Shown: positions 15,922-24,030 of the stretch, in pieces
How the letters are laid out: each line of letters opens with the position of its first letter
Position numbering within the stretch: the stretch's first letter is position 1
Source: Lentisphaeria bacterium UBA1724
Lineage (GTDB): Bacteria; Verrucomicrobiota; Lentisphaeria; Oligosphaerales; Oligosphaeraceae
DNA length: 37,404 nucleotides
NCBI GenBank assembly: GCA_002315885.1
Contig: DCIO01000009.1
Coordinates: forward strand, 1,375 to 38,778
Direction of reading: 5' to 3'
Made by a program: the position numbers and the translations under genes
Notes under the pieces: model-generated
Told to the model about the DNA's origin: nothing
Databases searched by the model: none
What the model saw: the letters and a program-made list of their open reading frames with translations, nothing else

Positions 15922-16392
15922 CTAGAGGAGTCGTCGTCGGACAGTGTAATCGTCTAATTGTCGGAACAAAACGCTCTCGACGCAAGTGATTTTGAAAGAA
16001 TCGCAAGTGAGTGCCATCATTTCCCGCAGTGTATCCGCATTTTGGAGATAGCTGACCTTGATTTCGCCTTTGTCTTCGAAGACCACCCGATAGGCGTTCT
16101 CTGTCTCGGGATCCAAAAGCGGAATTTCAGGGGCGCAATCATCCTGTGCCGCGGGCGTAGTCTGCCTGCGGTCATTCTTTTTCGACGGTGCCGGCGGGAG
16201 GATTCCCGTTGGTCGGAAGGGCTTTCCTTTCCGTGTGGCGGAGGGCAGTTCTACGGGCGGTGCAGGGAAGGGGAAGTCATTTCCGCCAAGTATCTGTCGG
16301 ATCTTCTCTTCGCACTCCCGCACACGGAGGAACTCCGCGTCACGCAATGCCAGCAGGTCGAGTACTCGGATTTCCTGGGAAATCCGCATCAA
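15922..16392 (-). CDS. Hypothetical protein with disordered linker
   Basis: A 156-residue protein with no recognised family. The N-terminal ~38 residues are helical and charged. Residues ~40-90 are rich in Pro, Lys and Arg and probably disordered. The C-terminal ~65 residues (ENAYRVVFEDKGEIKVSYLQ onward) look like a small alpha/beta domain. No signal peptide or membrane helix is seen. It starts 3 bp after the stop of the Pro/Ala-rich gene and is probably translated with it. Confidence 0.6.
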   Translation of the reverse strand: MMRISQEIRVLDLLALRDAEFLRVRECEEKIRQILGGNDFPFPAPPVELPSATRKGKPFRPTGILPPAPSKKNDRRQTTPAAQDDCAPEIPLLDPETENAYRVVFEDKGEIKVSYLQNADTLREMMALTCDSFKITCVESVLFRQLDDYTVRRRLL

Positions 16393-16395
16393 ATG

Positions 16396-16782
16396 CTAGT
16401 TGTTTTTGCCTGCGGGTTTCTTGGAGGCGGCTTCTGCGGGGTGAGCAGGCGCCTCGGGGGCCTTGGCGGGTTCCGCGGGCTTGGGGGGCTCAACGGGTTT
16501 CTCGACGGCGGCAACCACGGGTGCGGCTACAAAGGGCGCCACGGCGACTGCGGGGGCGGGGAAGACGAAGAGACCGGGTTCGCCCATGACCTCGTCCACC
16601 TGCTTTTCCAATGCGGCGATGCGCTCGTATGCGGCGGCACGTTCTGCCAGCAGCGCGTCAATCTTCTGGCGTGCTTCCAGGGCGGCCTGGATGGTGGCGG
16701 CGTCCGCGCGAGTGATGATTTCCACCAGGGTCAGCGGGGGCTTCACCATGGGTTTCTTGTTGTTGTTACTGGGGGTGCTCAT
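16396..16782 (-). CDS. Helical protein with Pro/Ala/Lys-rich tail
   Basis: A 128-residue protein whose residues ~17-66 form an Ala-rich amphipathic helix or short coiled coil (for example AALEARQKIDALLAERAAAY). The C-terminal ~60 residues are low-complexity Pro, Ala, Glu and Lys. Such tails are usually flexible linkers or interaction segments. No family is recognised and it has no export signal. Antisense frames here are open only because of the skewed composition. It lies between an alpha-solenoid gene and another unknown gene, all in the same direction. Confidence 0.62.
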   Translation of the reverse strand: MSTPSNNNKKPMVKPPLTLVEIITRADAATIQAALEARQKIDALLAERAAAYERIAALEKQVDEVMGEPGLFVFPAPAVAVAPFVAAPVVAAVEKPVEPPKPAEPAKAPEAPAHPAEAASKKPAGKNN

Positions 16783-16848
16783 GTGTTTCTCCTGATTTGG
16801 GAGTTACGAGTTGGATGGAATGAAACAAATGAAAGGGATGAGAAGAGG

Positions 16849-18093
16849 CTACTCTTCCGAGGTGCTTTTCGCCAGGGCCTGGACGGCGGGCATGGGACTC
16901 TGCAGAAGGAGTTTGCGCGCCTGGTCGGAGACGCCACAGCAATCCAGTTGCCGGGCAGCGATGTGGCAGTGAACCACGGTATCACCGCGAATGATGATGG
17001 TATCCAGGATGTCGTTGCTGTGGCATTTGGGATTTGCCAGAAGGATTTTCAGGAGTGCGTTGTCGCCTTGCTGTGCCAGAATGAGTCGCGTTTGGGGGAG
17101 ATTTTCGGAGAGGTTCTCCGCCAAAGCCTGGCGAATTGGCGTATTGCCCTGTTTTGCCAGAGGGATGCCGACCTCGTCGCAGAGGGCGGGATGTGCGGCG
17201 AAGGCCATTCGGACAGCCTCCTTTTCGGAATGCGTGGTCCAGATTGCCTTCTGTAGGGCGGGGGAGAGGTCGTTCCGTTTCAGGAGGGCCAGGGCAGTGG
17301 GTTCGTCGCCGCGCTGTGCGAAGCCCTCCAGGGATACCTCGGGAAGTTGTTGATGCGCCAGCAGGGACAACATGACGCTGGGATGCTGGCTCTTGGCCAG
17401 CAGTGCCACATGCTCCGGAGTCAGGTCGTTTCGTCGGGAGAGTGCCAGTTGGGCCAGTTCCTCGCTTTCCTTGACCCAGATGTTCTTGCTGGCATCGCTG
17501 AGCTTCGGAACCAGCAATGCCGCCAAATGGACAATGGTGTCGATGTCATCCCCGAGCCCGATCTGGAATTCCTCCTCCAGCTTGCGGTTTTCCAGGAGAG
17601 TCATCCGGACGAAGGGGACCGGGTCCTGGGAAATTTTCATCTGGGTGGATGCGGTGATGGTGGGATTCTTCGCCAATTCCACGCGCACGGCCACATCGGG
17701 GTCTTTGACGAGGGTCTGCGCCTGCTGGGGAGTCAGTTTACGGCTCTGGGCTGCGGCGATTCGTGCGGGGATGTCCTGGCTGTTCACCATTCGCTGCAGG
17801 CAATTGGGATTCAACGCCAGTTGGCGCAATACCACCGTGTCTCCGGAATGCTCGAGTGTCTCGAGAATTCTGGAGGGCGTGTTCGGCATGGATGCCAAAA
17901 AGAGCGCCACACCAGGGATTGTCAAATCCTTCGCCAATTCGCGCAGCAGTCCCAAATCGATGGTAGCGTGCTGCTGATAGAAGCGAATGGCGGCGCTGGT
18001 GTCCGTCTGAATACGTTGTAGCAGGTCCTCTATGGTCAAGGCAAAATTCTCCCCAAATTCGTAAGAAGAGTTACTATAATCTCGTTCTCTCAT
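16849..18093 (-). CDS. Alpha-solenoid repeat protein (LRV/HEAT-like)
   Basis: This 414-residue soluble protein is made of about ten degenerate helical repeats. They can be followed through recurring patterns such as LALNPNCLQRMV, RVELAKNPTI, LALSRRNDLTPEHVALLA and RMAFAAHPALCDE. The repeated Ala-x-x-Pro and Leu spacing resembles leucine-rich-variant, DUF2336-like or HEAT solenoids, which act as protein-binding scaffolds. No enzyme motif is present. It is the first gene of a three-gene unit with the two unknown proteins downstream and is divergent from the exosortase operon. Its stop codon lies in the loop of a small GAAGAG/CTCTTC hairpin. Confidence 0.7.
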   Translation of the reverse strand: MRERDYSNSSYEFGENFALTIEDLLQRIQTDTSAAIRFYQQHATIDLGLLRELAKDLTIPGVALFLASMPNTPSRILETLEHSGDTVVLRQLALNPNCLQRMVNSQDIPARIAAAQSRKLTPQQAQTLVKDPDVAVRVELAKNPTITASTQMKISQDPVPFVRMTLLENRKLEEEFQIGLGDDIDTIVHLAALLVPKLSDASKNIWVKESEELAQLALSRRNDLTPEHVALLAKSQHPSVMLSLLAHQQLPEVSLEGFAQRGDEPTALALLKRNDLSPALQKAIWTTHSEKEAVRMAFAAHPALCDEVGIPLAKQGNTPIRQALAENLSENLPQTRLILAQQGDNALLKILLANPKCHSNDILDTIIIRGDTVVHCHIAARQLDCCGVSDQARKLLLQSPMPAVQALAKSTSEE

Positions 18094-18289
18094 TTTTCGG
18101 AGATTTATCCCGTGGGGCGTTCTGACAAAAGGTTCTGGAGATGGTTATGGCAATGAAAATGTGAATGCGCTGGGTTTTGTAAGAGAACTGCGTAGGACAT
18201 TAGGTATATATTAACCGAAATTACGTAAGGAATAGTGAAGTGCTATTGTCATCATTTTTGTCTAACATCCTCGCGAACCATTTGACATT
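18094..18289. promoter_or_regulatory. Divergent intergenic region
   Basis: This 196-bp AT-rich gap separates the divergent solenoid gene (minus) and the exosortase operon (plus), so it must hold both promoters. A TATATATTAA stretch lies at about 18205-18214 on the plus strand. No -35 element at normal spacing is convincing, so exact promoters are not assigned. No Shine-Dalgarno site precedes the TPR gene start. Confidence 0.45.
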
Positions 18290-20605
18290 ATGCAGAAGAA
18301 GGCCAAGACCATTTTCGTATTAGGGATAGTCCTAGGCGGTGTGTTGTTGTTGAGTCTAGTATCCGTGGGGTATTTTGTGGTTCGTTCCCGGACCCATGTG
18401 AAGCTGTATCAGGAGGCCATGGCGGCCTGGGAGGTCCAGGATATCGCCCGTGCGCGTTCCCTGTTTCTGCAGGTCTTGAAGCATGACGCCAACAACGAGA
18501 TTGCCACGGTGAAATTGGCGGAGATTGCCGAGAGTGAAGGGGACTGGTATTCCGCGGCCAACTATCGTCATCAGGCTCGAAAATTGAATGAATTGAATGA
18601 CGATTATGCGGAGTCCTATCTGCACGCGATTCGGATGGGTCGTTTTTTCGGCTTGATTTCCGGCTATCTCAAGAACCTCAAGCGCGAGCGGACTCTGGAA
18701 GAGCAGGCCATGTATCATTATTGCCAGCTCATGATTTACAAAGACCGCAAGTCTGCCGACGAGTGGCTTTCTCTGTTGAAGGAGAAGCCCGAGATAGGCG
18801 ATACTCCATACGGCAAGTTGATTAAGGTGATGTTCTTTTCCCGTGAGGAGACCATCGGCAACATTTTTGCGTCTTTGGATGAATTATCCACAAGCAAGGA
18901 CTATCCCTTTGTCCAGGAAGTGCTGATTACCCGTGCACAGGTCGAGCGGATTCTGAAGCGTGCGGAGGAAGAAGAGAAAATTTTCAAGACTGCCCAGGAA
19001 GGGAATTATTTCACCGTCACGCCGCTTTTGGGTGGCATGTATACCCATTACGGGTGGTTTGACAAGGCAGCTGATACCATGTTGCCTTATCTCAAGCGCT
19101 TCTATCAGGCCTCCTTGGCCATGAATATCGGAGAATTCATGATTTTCTCCGAAAAGTATGACCAACTCGACACTCTGCTTGAGGAGGTCAATTCCCACAA
19201 AGACCGGAAGTCCATCCTGGCGGGTTACTACATCGATGCCCTGAAGGCATTCCACGACAACGATTTCCAGCGTCTGTCCACGGCAATGGAGGTGATTGGT
19301 CAGGGTGATGTCAATACTCCGTTGGCGGCTCTTATGAGGCTTGCGGTGGACATCCAGAACAACGACATTAAGCGGCTGGAAGTCGATTACACCGCCTTCC
19401 AGCATATGCCGAAATTCCTGGATTTGCACGAACGCGCCAATGCGTTGGTTCTGCTTTTCCTTGAAGGTCGGCTTCAGGCAGGGGAACCATTGGACAATCT
19501 CGCAGGTCTTGTCACTCTCGCGTCCAACGACAAGGCTGGCATCCATTCTGACACCCTGAAGAACGCCGAACTTGTTTCCAAGATACAGAAGGGCATTCTT
19601 ACGGAGGCCGAGCTGGAGAAGATTCTCCAATCATACGACAACGAGGCCGGTGGGCTGGCGGCTGCGGTTAGTTTCTACTATTTCAAAAAGAACTACACCA
19701 AGGTCCTGGAGATGTTCGATCGTCTTCGAAAGCTTTCCGAGAACATTCCTCTTTATACGACCCACCAGGTCATTGACTCTCTTATCCGTCTGGGCCGCCA
19801 GGAAGAAGCCCTGCCTTCTTTCCGCATGCTTCTGACGGATTATCCCGACGCGGAGAATATCCGTGCCTTCTGGCGTTATGCAGTCCTGTATCATGACCGT
19901 GAGGCCTTCCATTTCCTTGCGGCGCTTCCCGAGACTCTTGGAACGCGCCTTTCGGCTGTGACGGATGAGGCTGGTCAGAAACACCTCCAGGCGCAGATTG
20001 CATACGCAAAGAGCTATGTTCCCTTCTGCGAAGTCGCAGTGCTTTTCCAGGACGGAAATACAAAGGAGGCGGTTGCCACGCTTCAGTCCTTGGAGACCGA
20101 CAATGAGGACCTTTTTTTCTACAAGGCAGATAAGTTCCGTGTTTCCGAGCACTTGGAGGAGGCCCTGTCGACTTTCCGTCGGATTTCGCCGAGGTATGTC
20201 GACTACACATACGTTCTGATCAACATTTCTGAGATCCTTTGTGACCTGGAGCGTCTTGACGAGGCGCTTCGTGTTGCCTCTGCCATGTGGAAGCAATATC
20301 CCGATGGTCCTGATGTCTTGAATTGTTATGCATCCGTTCTTCGCAAGAAGAATCTCTGGGAGGAAGTGCTGGACTGTGTCGTTCCTGCACAAGTGAGTCG
20401 AGAGGGTAACGAGGTTCTCTTCGATACATGGGTATGGGCAATTTCCGCTCGCATCGAAAAGAATTTCGGCTTGAACAGACTAGACCTGGTGGAAGACGAT
20501 ATCAGGACCTTGCTACGTTTTGATCGCGACAACCAGCATGCAAAAGACTTCCTGAAGCGCCTTGATGAGCGCCAGAAGCAGTTGGATGCGGATAAGAAAG
20601 AGTAG
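18290..20605 (+). CDS. Membrane-anchored TPR protein of the exosortase operon
   Basis: This 771-residue protein has one N-terminal membrane helix (about 8-31) and then a long TPR-like helical array in the periplasm. Examples are ALRVASAMWKQYPDGPDVLN (about 679-698) and the first unit at about 37-80. Long TPR proteins (PrsT type) are established partners of exosortase/PEP-CTERM and exopolysaccharide systems. The position 6 bp upstream of the exosortase gene supports an analogous role as a scaffold for substrates or polysaccharide. Sequence identity to PrsT itself cannot be claimed. It begins the operon. Confidence 0.8.
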   Translation: MQKKAKTIFVLGIVLGGVLLLSLVSVGYFVVRSRTHVKLYQEAMAAWEVQDIARARSLFLQVLKHDANNEIATVKLAEIAESEGDWYSAANYRHQARKLNELNDDYAESYLHAIRMGRFFGLISGYLKNLKRERTLEEQAMYHYCQLMIYKDRKSADEWLSLLKEKPEIGDTPYGKLIKVMFFSREETIGNIFASLDELSTSKDYPFVQEVLITRAQVERILKRAEEEEKIFKTAQEGNYFTVTPLLGGMYTHYGWFDKAADTMLPYLKRFYQASLAMNIGEFMIFSEKYDQLDTLLEEVNSHKDRKSILAGYYIDALKAFHDNDFQRLSTAMEVIGQGDVNTPLAALMRLAVDIQNNDIKRLEVDYTAFQHMPKFLDLHERANALVLLFLEGRLQAGEPLDNLAGLVTLASNDKAGIHSDTLKNAELVSKIQKGILTEAELEKILQSYDNEAGGLAAAVSFYYFKKNYTKVLEMFDRLRKLSENIPLYTTHQVIDSLIRLGRQEEALPSFRMLLTDYPDAENIRAFWRYAVLYHDREAFHFLAALPETLGTRLSAVTDEAGQKHLQAQIAYAKSYVPFCEVAVLFQDGNTKEAVATLQSLETDNEDLFFYKADKFRVSEHLEEALSTFRRISPRYVDYTYVLINISEILCDLERLDEALRVASAMWKQYPDGPDVLNCYASVLRKKNLWEEVLDCVVPAQVSREGNEVLFDTWVWAISARIEKNFGLNRLDLVEDDIRTLLRFDRDNQHAKDFLKRLDERQKQLDADKKE

Positions 20606-20611
20606 CGTGGC

Positions 20612-21553
20612 ATGCGTATCGCTTGGAAATCCATCAATCCCGTTGCCTGTCTGATGCTTGTCATCAGTGCGGGGTATGCGCTATGCATGACGGGGCATGG
20701 GCTATTGACCATGAATTGGGAGTCCATCGCGGTCCTGCTGGCGCTGGGTGGGCTTCTTTCCTGGCATGTGCTAGCATTGATTCCGCGTCATGCGGATCTC
20801 CCGTATCAGCAATTGCCCCTGGGGGTTGTCCGCCAGCGTCCCGTCGCCAGTGCCTCCATGACTTTGGTGACGAAGACCGACGGCTATATCGCCTGGGGAA
20901 TACTTGTATTTTTTGCCTTGGTGGCGCTGATTCCCGCAGGCTTTTCCAGTGATTTCCGCTTCGCCGTCGCCCTTTGGCTTTTCTTCCTGGCTCCCGCATG
21001 CTATCTGTTGGGACGCCGTAGTGCGTTTCTTTTGACTGCGCCCTTAGCAGTCTTCCTCATCGTTATTCCCATGCAGGAGGCGCTTTTCCTGGTCGTGAGT
21101 CAGCCCCTCCGGTTGATTGCCACCATGCTTTCAGTTGAGGGGTTGCGGATTTTCGGTGTGGAGGTCAGTTACAACCTGACTACAATTGCGCTTCCTGACG
21201 TCAGGTTTGGCATTACGGACGCCTGTAGTGGCATTCAGCAGTTGGAGGCGCTGTTGTTGTTGGGGTATCTGCTGGTCCGTTGGCAGCAGGACGGTCTCTG
21301 GTGGCGGGTGTTCCATTACGCCTTTATTGTCCCGTCCGTCATTTTGGCCAACGTTATTCGTCTGATGTCGGTGGTGTTGCTTTACAAACTCATTGGTCCC
21401 CGTGTTCTGGATTCGGATTGGCATTCCGGTCTGGGATATGTGCAGGTTCTTCTTGCCATAGGTGCGCTCTGGGGATTTGGGTGCGCCGTTGCGTTATTGC
21501 GTAACGCCTGTGCCGTTGGGGTGGAGGATGCCAAAGGAGGCCAGAAGAAATGA
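20612..21553 (+). CDS. xrt: Exosortase
   Basis: This 313-residue polytopic membrane protein has the full exosortase signature: catalytic C205 in TDACSGIQQLE, R250 in ILANVIRLMSV and H271 in DWHSGLGY. The preceding segment (QPLRLIATMLSVEGLRIFG, then NLTTIALPDVRFGI) is also diagnostic. Exosortases recognise a C-terminal signal on exported proteins at the inner membrane, cleave it and probably transfer the protein to another molecule. About eight membrane helices are visible. It overlaps the EpsI-domain gene by 4 bp (ATGA). Two candidate substrates are encoded just downstream. The subfamily is uncertain; the QPLPG substrate motif resembles that of VPLPA-type systems (XrtD), but I cannot assign it to that group. 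Confidence 0.93.
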   Translation: MRIAWKSINPVACLMLVISAGYALCMTGHGLLTMNWESIAVLLALGGLLSWHVLALIPRHADLPYQQLPLGVVRQRPVASASMTLVTKTDGYIAWGILVFFALVALIPAGFSSDFRFAVALWLFFLAPACYLLGRRSAFLLTAPLAVFLIVIPMQEALFLVVSQPLRLIATMLSVEGLRIFGVEVSYNLTTIALPDVRFGITDACSGIQQLEALLLLGYLLVRWQQDGLWWRVFHYAFIVPSVILANVIRLMSVVLLYKLIGPRVLDSDWHSGLGYVQVLLAIGALWGFGCAVALLRNACAVGVEDAKGGQKK

Positions 21554-22662
21554 AACTGCACTTCTACAGCCGCCTGAAATGGCTTTTGGGACTCCTGGGA
21601 GCGTTGCCCTTCTGTTGCATGCTTCCCCACATGTTCTCCGCCTGGCATAGTTCTCCCCTTGACGCCCTGGACTGGATTTTCCCCATCGTATCTTTGGTCA
21701 TGTTGGGGATTGTCATGGTGACTTCGGAACCCGCCTGGAAATATATGGTGAAGACTGCCCTGGCAGGTGCGATCCTCTGCCTGGTGGGGTTCCTGGTATT
21801 CTTCTTTACGGGATCAGTTCATGCCATCGCCATCATTTGTGCCATCGGCTTCTGGTGGTGCATTCACTGGATGCTTCTTGGATGGCGGCATGCTTTCACA
21901 CTTATTCCCCCCTTTGCCATTCTCCTCTTGGCTACCACTTCCAGCACCTACTGGCTTTGCTTCTTCCTGGAATTGACCAAGACGCAGGTGTGGGCGCTGA
22001 AAATCATCCTGACCATCTGTGCGTGCATTCTGGATGTTTTCATCATCCGCTATCGCCTATGCTGGTCCCAGATGAGCACGCTCTTCACCATTGCCATGCT
22101 TGGGGCGGCTATGCTGCTTGTGCAAATCAAAAGCCTCACCCGTACATATCCTCCATATCTCGTCTCCTATCAGGCACGCATGGGAGAATTCATTGGAAGG
22201 GAACCCACACATGACGACAATTTCCAGCGCTTCTTCCATACCAGCGATGCCCATTCCTACGAGTACGCCAGTCCTTCCCATATCTATAACCTGCTTGCGG
22301 TGACCTGTGGAACCAATATCCACGAAATCCACCCCGCCTCCCATTGTCTCCGAAGCAGCGGATGGCATATCGACAAGGAACAACTGGTGGAAGTTACCGT
22401 CAAGAATCACCTCTTCAGCGTGACGGAAATCGAGGCGTCCCGTCGCGGGAGATCCATTCTGGTCTGGGTTTGGTATAGCAGTCCGAAAGTCTCGGTGGGG
22501 AATTTCCTGGCATTCCGCAGGCTTTGGGAGGCGGATACCCATTGGGAGACCTACCAGCTTGCCGTCTATCAGTTTGATCGCCAGGCAGACTATCATCTGG
22601 CGCTGGTGGAATTCCTGGAGACACTGCCTCTGCAGGAAAATAATGAAACAACTGGGGAATAA
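21550..22662 (+). CDS. EpsI-domain membrane protein (exosortase-associated)
   Basis: This 370-residue protein has six to seven membrane helices (about 10-195) and a periplasmic C-terminal domain of the EpsI/DUF3485 type. The key motif is HEIHPASHCLRSSGW (258-272), with the Cys followed by Gly-Trp that typifies EpsI, and then VWVWYSS (305-311). EpsI domains are found next to or fused with exosortases. Here the membrane half lacks the Cys/Arg/His triad, so it is not a second exosortase. The larger-than-usual membrane part is a variation, since many EpsI proteins have a single helix. It is translationally coupled to the exosortase gene. Confidence 0.85.
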   Translation: MKLHFYSRLKWLLGLLGALPFCCMLPHMFSAWHSSPLDALDWIFPIVSLVMLGIVMVTSEPAWKYMVKTALAGAILCLVGFLVFFFTGSVHAIAIICAIGFWWCIHWMLLGWRHAFTLIPPFAILLLATTSSTYWLCFFLELTKTQVWALKIILTICACILDVFIIRYRLCWSQMSTLFTIAMLGAAMLLVQIKSLTRTYPPYLVSYQARMGEFIGREPTHDDNFQRFFHTSDAHSYEYASPSHIYNLLAVTCGTNIHEIHPASHCLRSSGWHIDKEQLVEVTVKNHLFSVTEIEASRRGRSILVWVWYSSPKVSVGNFLAFRRLWEADTHWETYQLAVYQFDRQADYHLALVEFLETLPLQENNETTGE

Positions 22663-22780
22663 TTTGGAAATTTTCTTGAAAAATCACAAAAAAATCGTAA
22701 AAGTTGTTTGATTTTCTGAGCAAAGGGAGTAGAAAGATATAGATTAACAAAAGAATCGGATTTCCTCTTAAAGAATCTCA
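22663..22780 (+). promoter_or_regulatory. AT-rich intergenic region before the substrate genes
   Basis: This 118-bp gap is strongly A/T rich, unlike neighbouring coding DNA. It probably carries a promoter for the first substrate gene, since no terminator is seen after the EpsI gene. A TATAGAT stretch lies near 22738-22744, but spacing to a -35 element is not convincing. No Shine-Dalgarno site is seen before 22781. Confidence 0.4.
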
Positions 22781-23203
22781 ATGTTCCGTAACACCCTACA
22801 AGCCATTTTCTGCCTGATGCTGCTGTGTTCAGTGGGGCTTTTCGCCGCTGAAACACAGGAGGTCTCTGTTGCAGACAACGTCGGCTACGAGTATGAGCTC
22901 GCGGCGGGGGATGGTTTTGTCTTGGAGGATGCGGTTCAGGTCGCCATGGGGTTGCCTGAGAGTTCTTCTCAGCCGCTTCATGGTCAGCCCCTGCCTGGGA
23001 CTCTTTTGAGCGTCCTGCTGGCGGGTTTCCTGATGAAGGCAGCCGCCCGTCTGCGTCGCCGTGCCGAGATGCAGAAGGCCCTCCTTACCGAAATTTTTGC
23101 TCAGTCGATACGTAGACTTATTTCCATTGTTCGTTATTTCCGTACGGTCAGCTCCCCGTATACCTGCTGTTGGGAGTGGCAAAAAACGGTTCTTCGATTA
23201 TGA
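22781..23203 (+). CDS. Small secreted protein with internal QPLPG signal
   Basis: A 140-residue protein. Residues 1-22 form a signal peptide ending LFAA. A short acidic mature stretch follows, then GQPLPG (68-73), a hydrophobic helix (74-88) and RLRRR (90-94), which is the exosortase-type sorting signal. Unusually, a further ~46 residues follow (KALLTEIFAQSIRRLISIVR and a Cys/Trp-rich end), whereas such signals normally end the protein within a few residues. The extension looks unstructured and basic and may result from a lost stop codon or frameshift. The mature part would be only ~45 residues, so the gene may be a decayed paralogue of the next one or a small adaptor. Signal motifs are clear; function is not known. 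Confidence 0.62.
   Translation: MFRNTLQAIFCLMLLCSVGLFAAETQEVSVADNVGYEYELAAGDGFVLEDAVQVAMGLPESSSQPLHGQPLPGTLLSVLLAGFLMKAAARLRRRAEMQKALLTEIFAQSIRRLISIVRYFRTVSSPYTCCWEWQKTVLRL
22982..23062 (+). other. QPLPG-CTERM sorting signal, copy 1 (internal)
   Basis: Codons for GQPLPG begin at 22982. They are followed by ~15 hydrophobic residues (TLLSVLLAGFLMKAA) and a basic cluster, RLRRR. It matches the copy at 23923 in all three parts, but here it lies 46 residues before the stop codon. Confidence 0.8.
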
Positions 23204-23214
23204 GATGACGGGAC

Positions 23215-23241
23215 ACGCGGCAATGGTATTGCCCGCGTTTT
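23215..23241 (+). terminator. Possible weak terminator
   Basis: ACGCGGCAAT pairs with ATTGCCCGCGT around a GGT loop, with a single extra base in the 3' arm, and the arm runs into TTTT. It lies 11 bp after the first substrate gene and before the second, in agreement with separate transcription units. Confidence 0.65.
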
Positions 23242-23308
23242 GAAGCTGGCGGCTCAATGGTGAGACCGTCAATGTTAGTCCCTTTTATTGTAGTCATTTC
23301 AATTTTTT

Positions 23309-23312
23309 GGAG
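23309..23312 (+). promoter_or_regulatory. Ribosome binding site of the substrate gene
   Basis: GGAG lies 7 nt upstream of the start codon, within TTTTTTGGAGATAAAAAATG. The A-rich spacer makes it one of the clearest ribosome sites in the window and fits strong expression of the exported protein. Confidence 0.78.
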
Positions 23313-23319
23313 ATAAAAA

Positions 23320-24012
23320 ATGAACAAATTTCTTCTCGTGATTTTCGCCCTGGCTTCTATCGTTCTGTTCGCCAAGAAGGATTCTGATGTGCCCAACAAG
23401 GGTTCCCATGGTTACAACAGCAACAACGTGGAAGCCTGGGATGGCAACACTGACAGCTACACCTACGAGTCTGGTGTTTTCAACATCAAGAAAGATGGTG
23501 ACATGCTTCTGAAGCTTTATCAGCCCGCCAGCAAGAATGGTCAGGTTGTGACTGATTTTGGTTACTACTACCTGAACGGTCAGAATAAGGGTAAGGAATA
23601 CTCCCTGATCACCAAATGGACGGGCAAGGGCACTGCGGTTCTCCCCGGCAACTCCACCTACACCGTTCCCAATCTGAAAGAGAATGACAAGATTGGTTTC
23701 TACTGCAGCTATAGCGACGACACCACCGTCTACTCCCAGCAGATCAAGAATGCTGACGAGACCGATCTCTTCTTCCCTCTGACCTGCACCAACCAGGAGG
23801 TCGATTACTATACCTTCGGCATGGACAATGAGACCTGGATCGCTGGTGGCGTCCTGGCATTCTCCTTCGAGGGCTTCAAGACCAAGACCATTGAAGAAGA
23901 GGAAGAGGGTGGCGACACCACTGGTCAGCCTCTGCCTGGCGTCATCGCCACCGTCGTTCTGGGCGGTGCCTGCGTTGGTTACCTGAAGAAGCGCAAGAAC
24001 GCCAAGAAATAG
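23320..24012 (+). CDS. Secreted exosortase substrate with QPLPG-CTERM signal
   Basis: A 230-residue exported protein. A hydrophobic signal sequence spans ~1-18 (MNKFLLVIFALASIVLFA). The mature domain (~20-188) is polar, rich in Tyr, Asn and Gly, and appears all-beta. An acidic linker IEEEEEGGDTT then leads to GQPLPG (202-207), a hydrophobic helix (208-222) and KKRKNAKK at the extreme C-terminus. This is the exact tripartite layout of an exosortase substrate, three genes downstream of the exosortase. Codon use is strongly selective (AAG, AAC, CTG, TTC, GGT), which suggests abundant protein. It has its own ribosome site and strong terminator. No enzyme motif is visible, so a surface structural protein is likely; the fold is not recognised. 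Confidence 0.82.
   Translation: MNKFLLVIFALASIVLFAKKDSDVPNKGSHGYNSNNVEAWDGNTDSYTYESGVFNIKKDGDMLLKLYQPASKNGQVVTDFGYYYLNGQNKGKEYSLITKWTGKGTAVLPGNSTYTVPNLKENDKIGFYCSYSDDTTVYSQQIKNADETDLFFPLTCTNQEVDYYTFGMDNETWIAGGVLAFSFEGFKTKTIEEEEEGGDTTGQPLPGVIATVVLGGACVGYLKKRKNAKK
23923..24009 (+). other. QPLPG-CTERM sorting signal, copy 2 (C-terminal)
   Basis: It encodes GQPLPG, the helix VIATVVLGGACVGYL and the basic end KKRKNAKK, which directly precedes the stop codon. The Pro-Leu-Pro core parallels the known VPLPA-CTERM signal, and the spacing to helix and basic cluster parallels PEP-CTERM. Confidence 0.85.
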
Positions 24013-24030
24013 AACTTGAATAGATAGAAA

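Noticed and set aside
15958..17256. 432-codon open frame antisense to the three unknown genes
   Set aside because: It is Gly-rich only because of the Pro/Ala-rich gene on the other strand; it spans three real genes and lacks any domain.
21550..22662. Second exosortase
   Set aside because: It has membrane helices but lacks the Cys/Arg/His triad; the C-terminal motif is EpsI-type.
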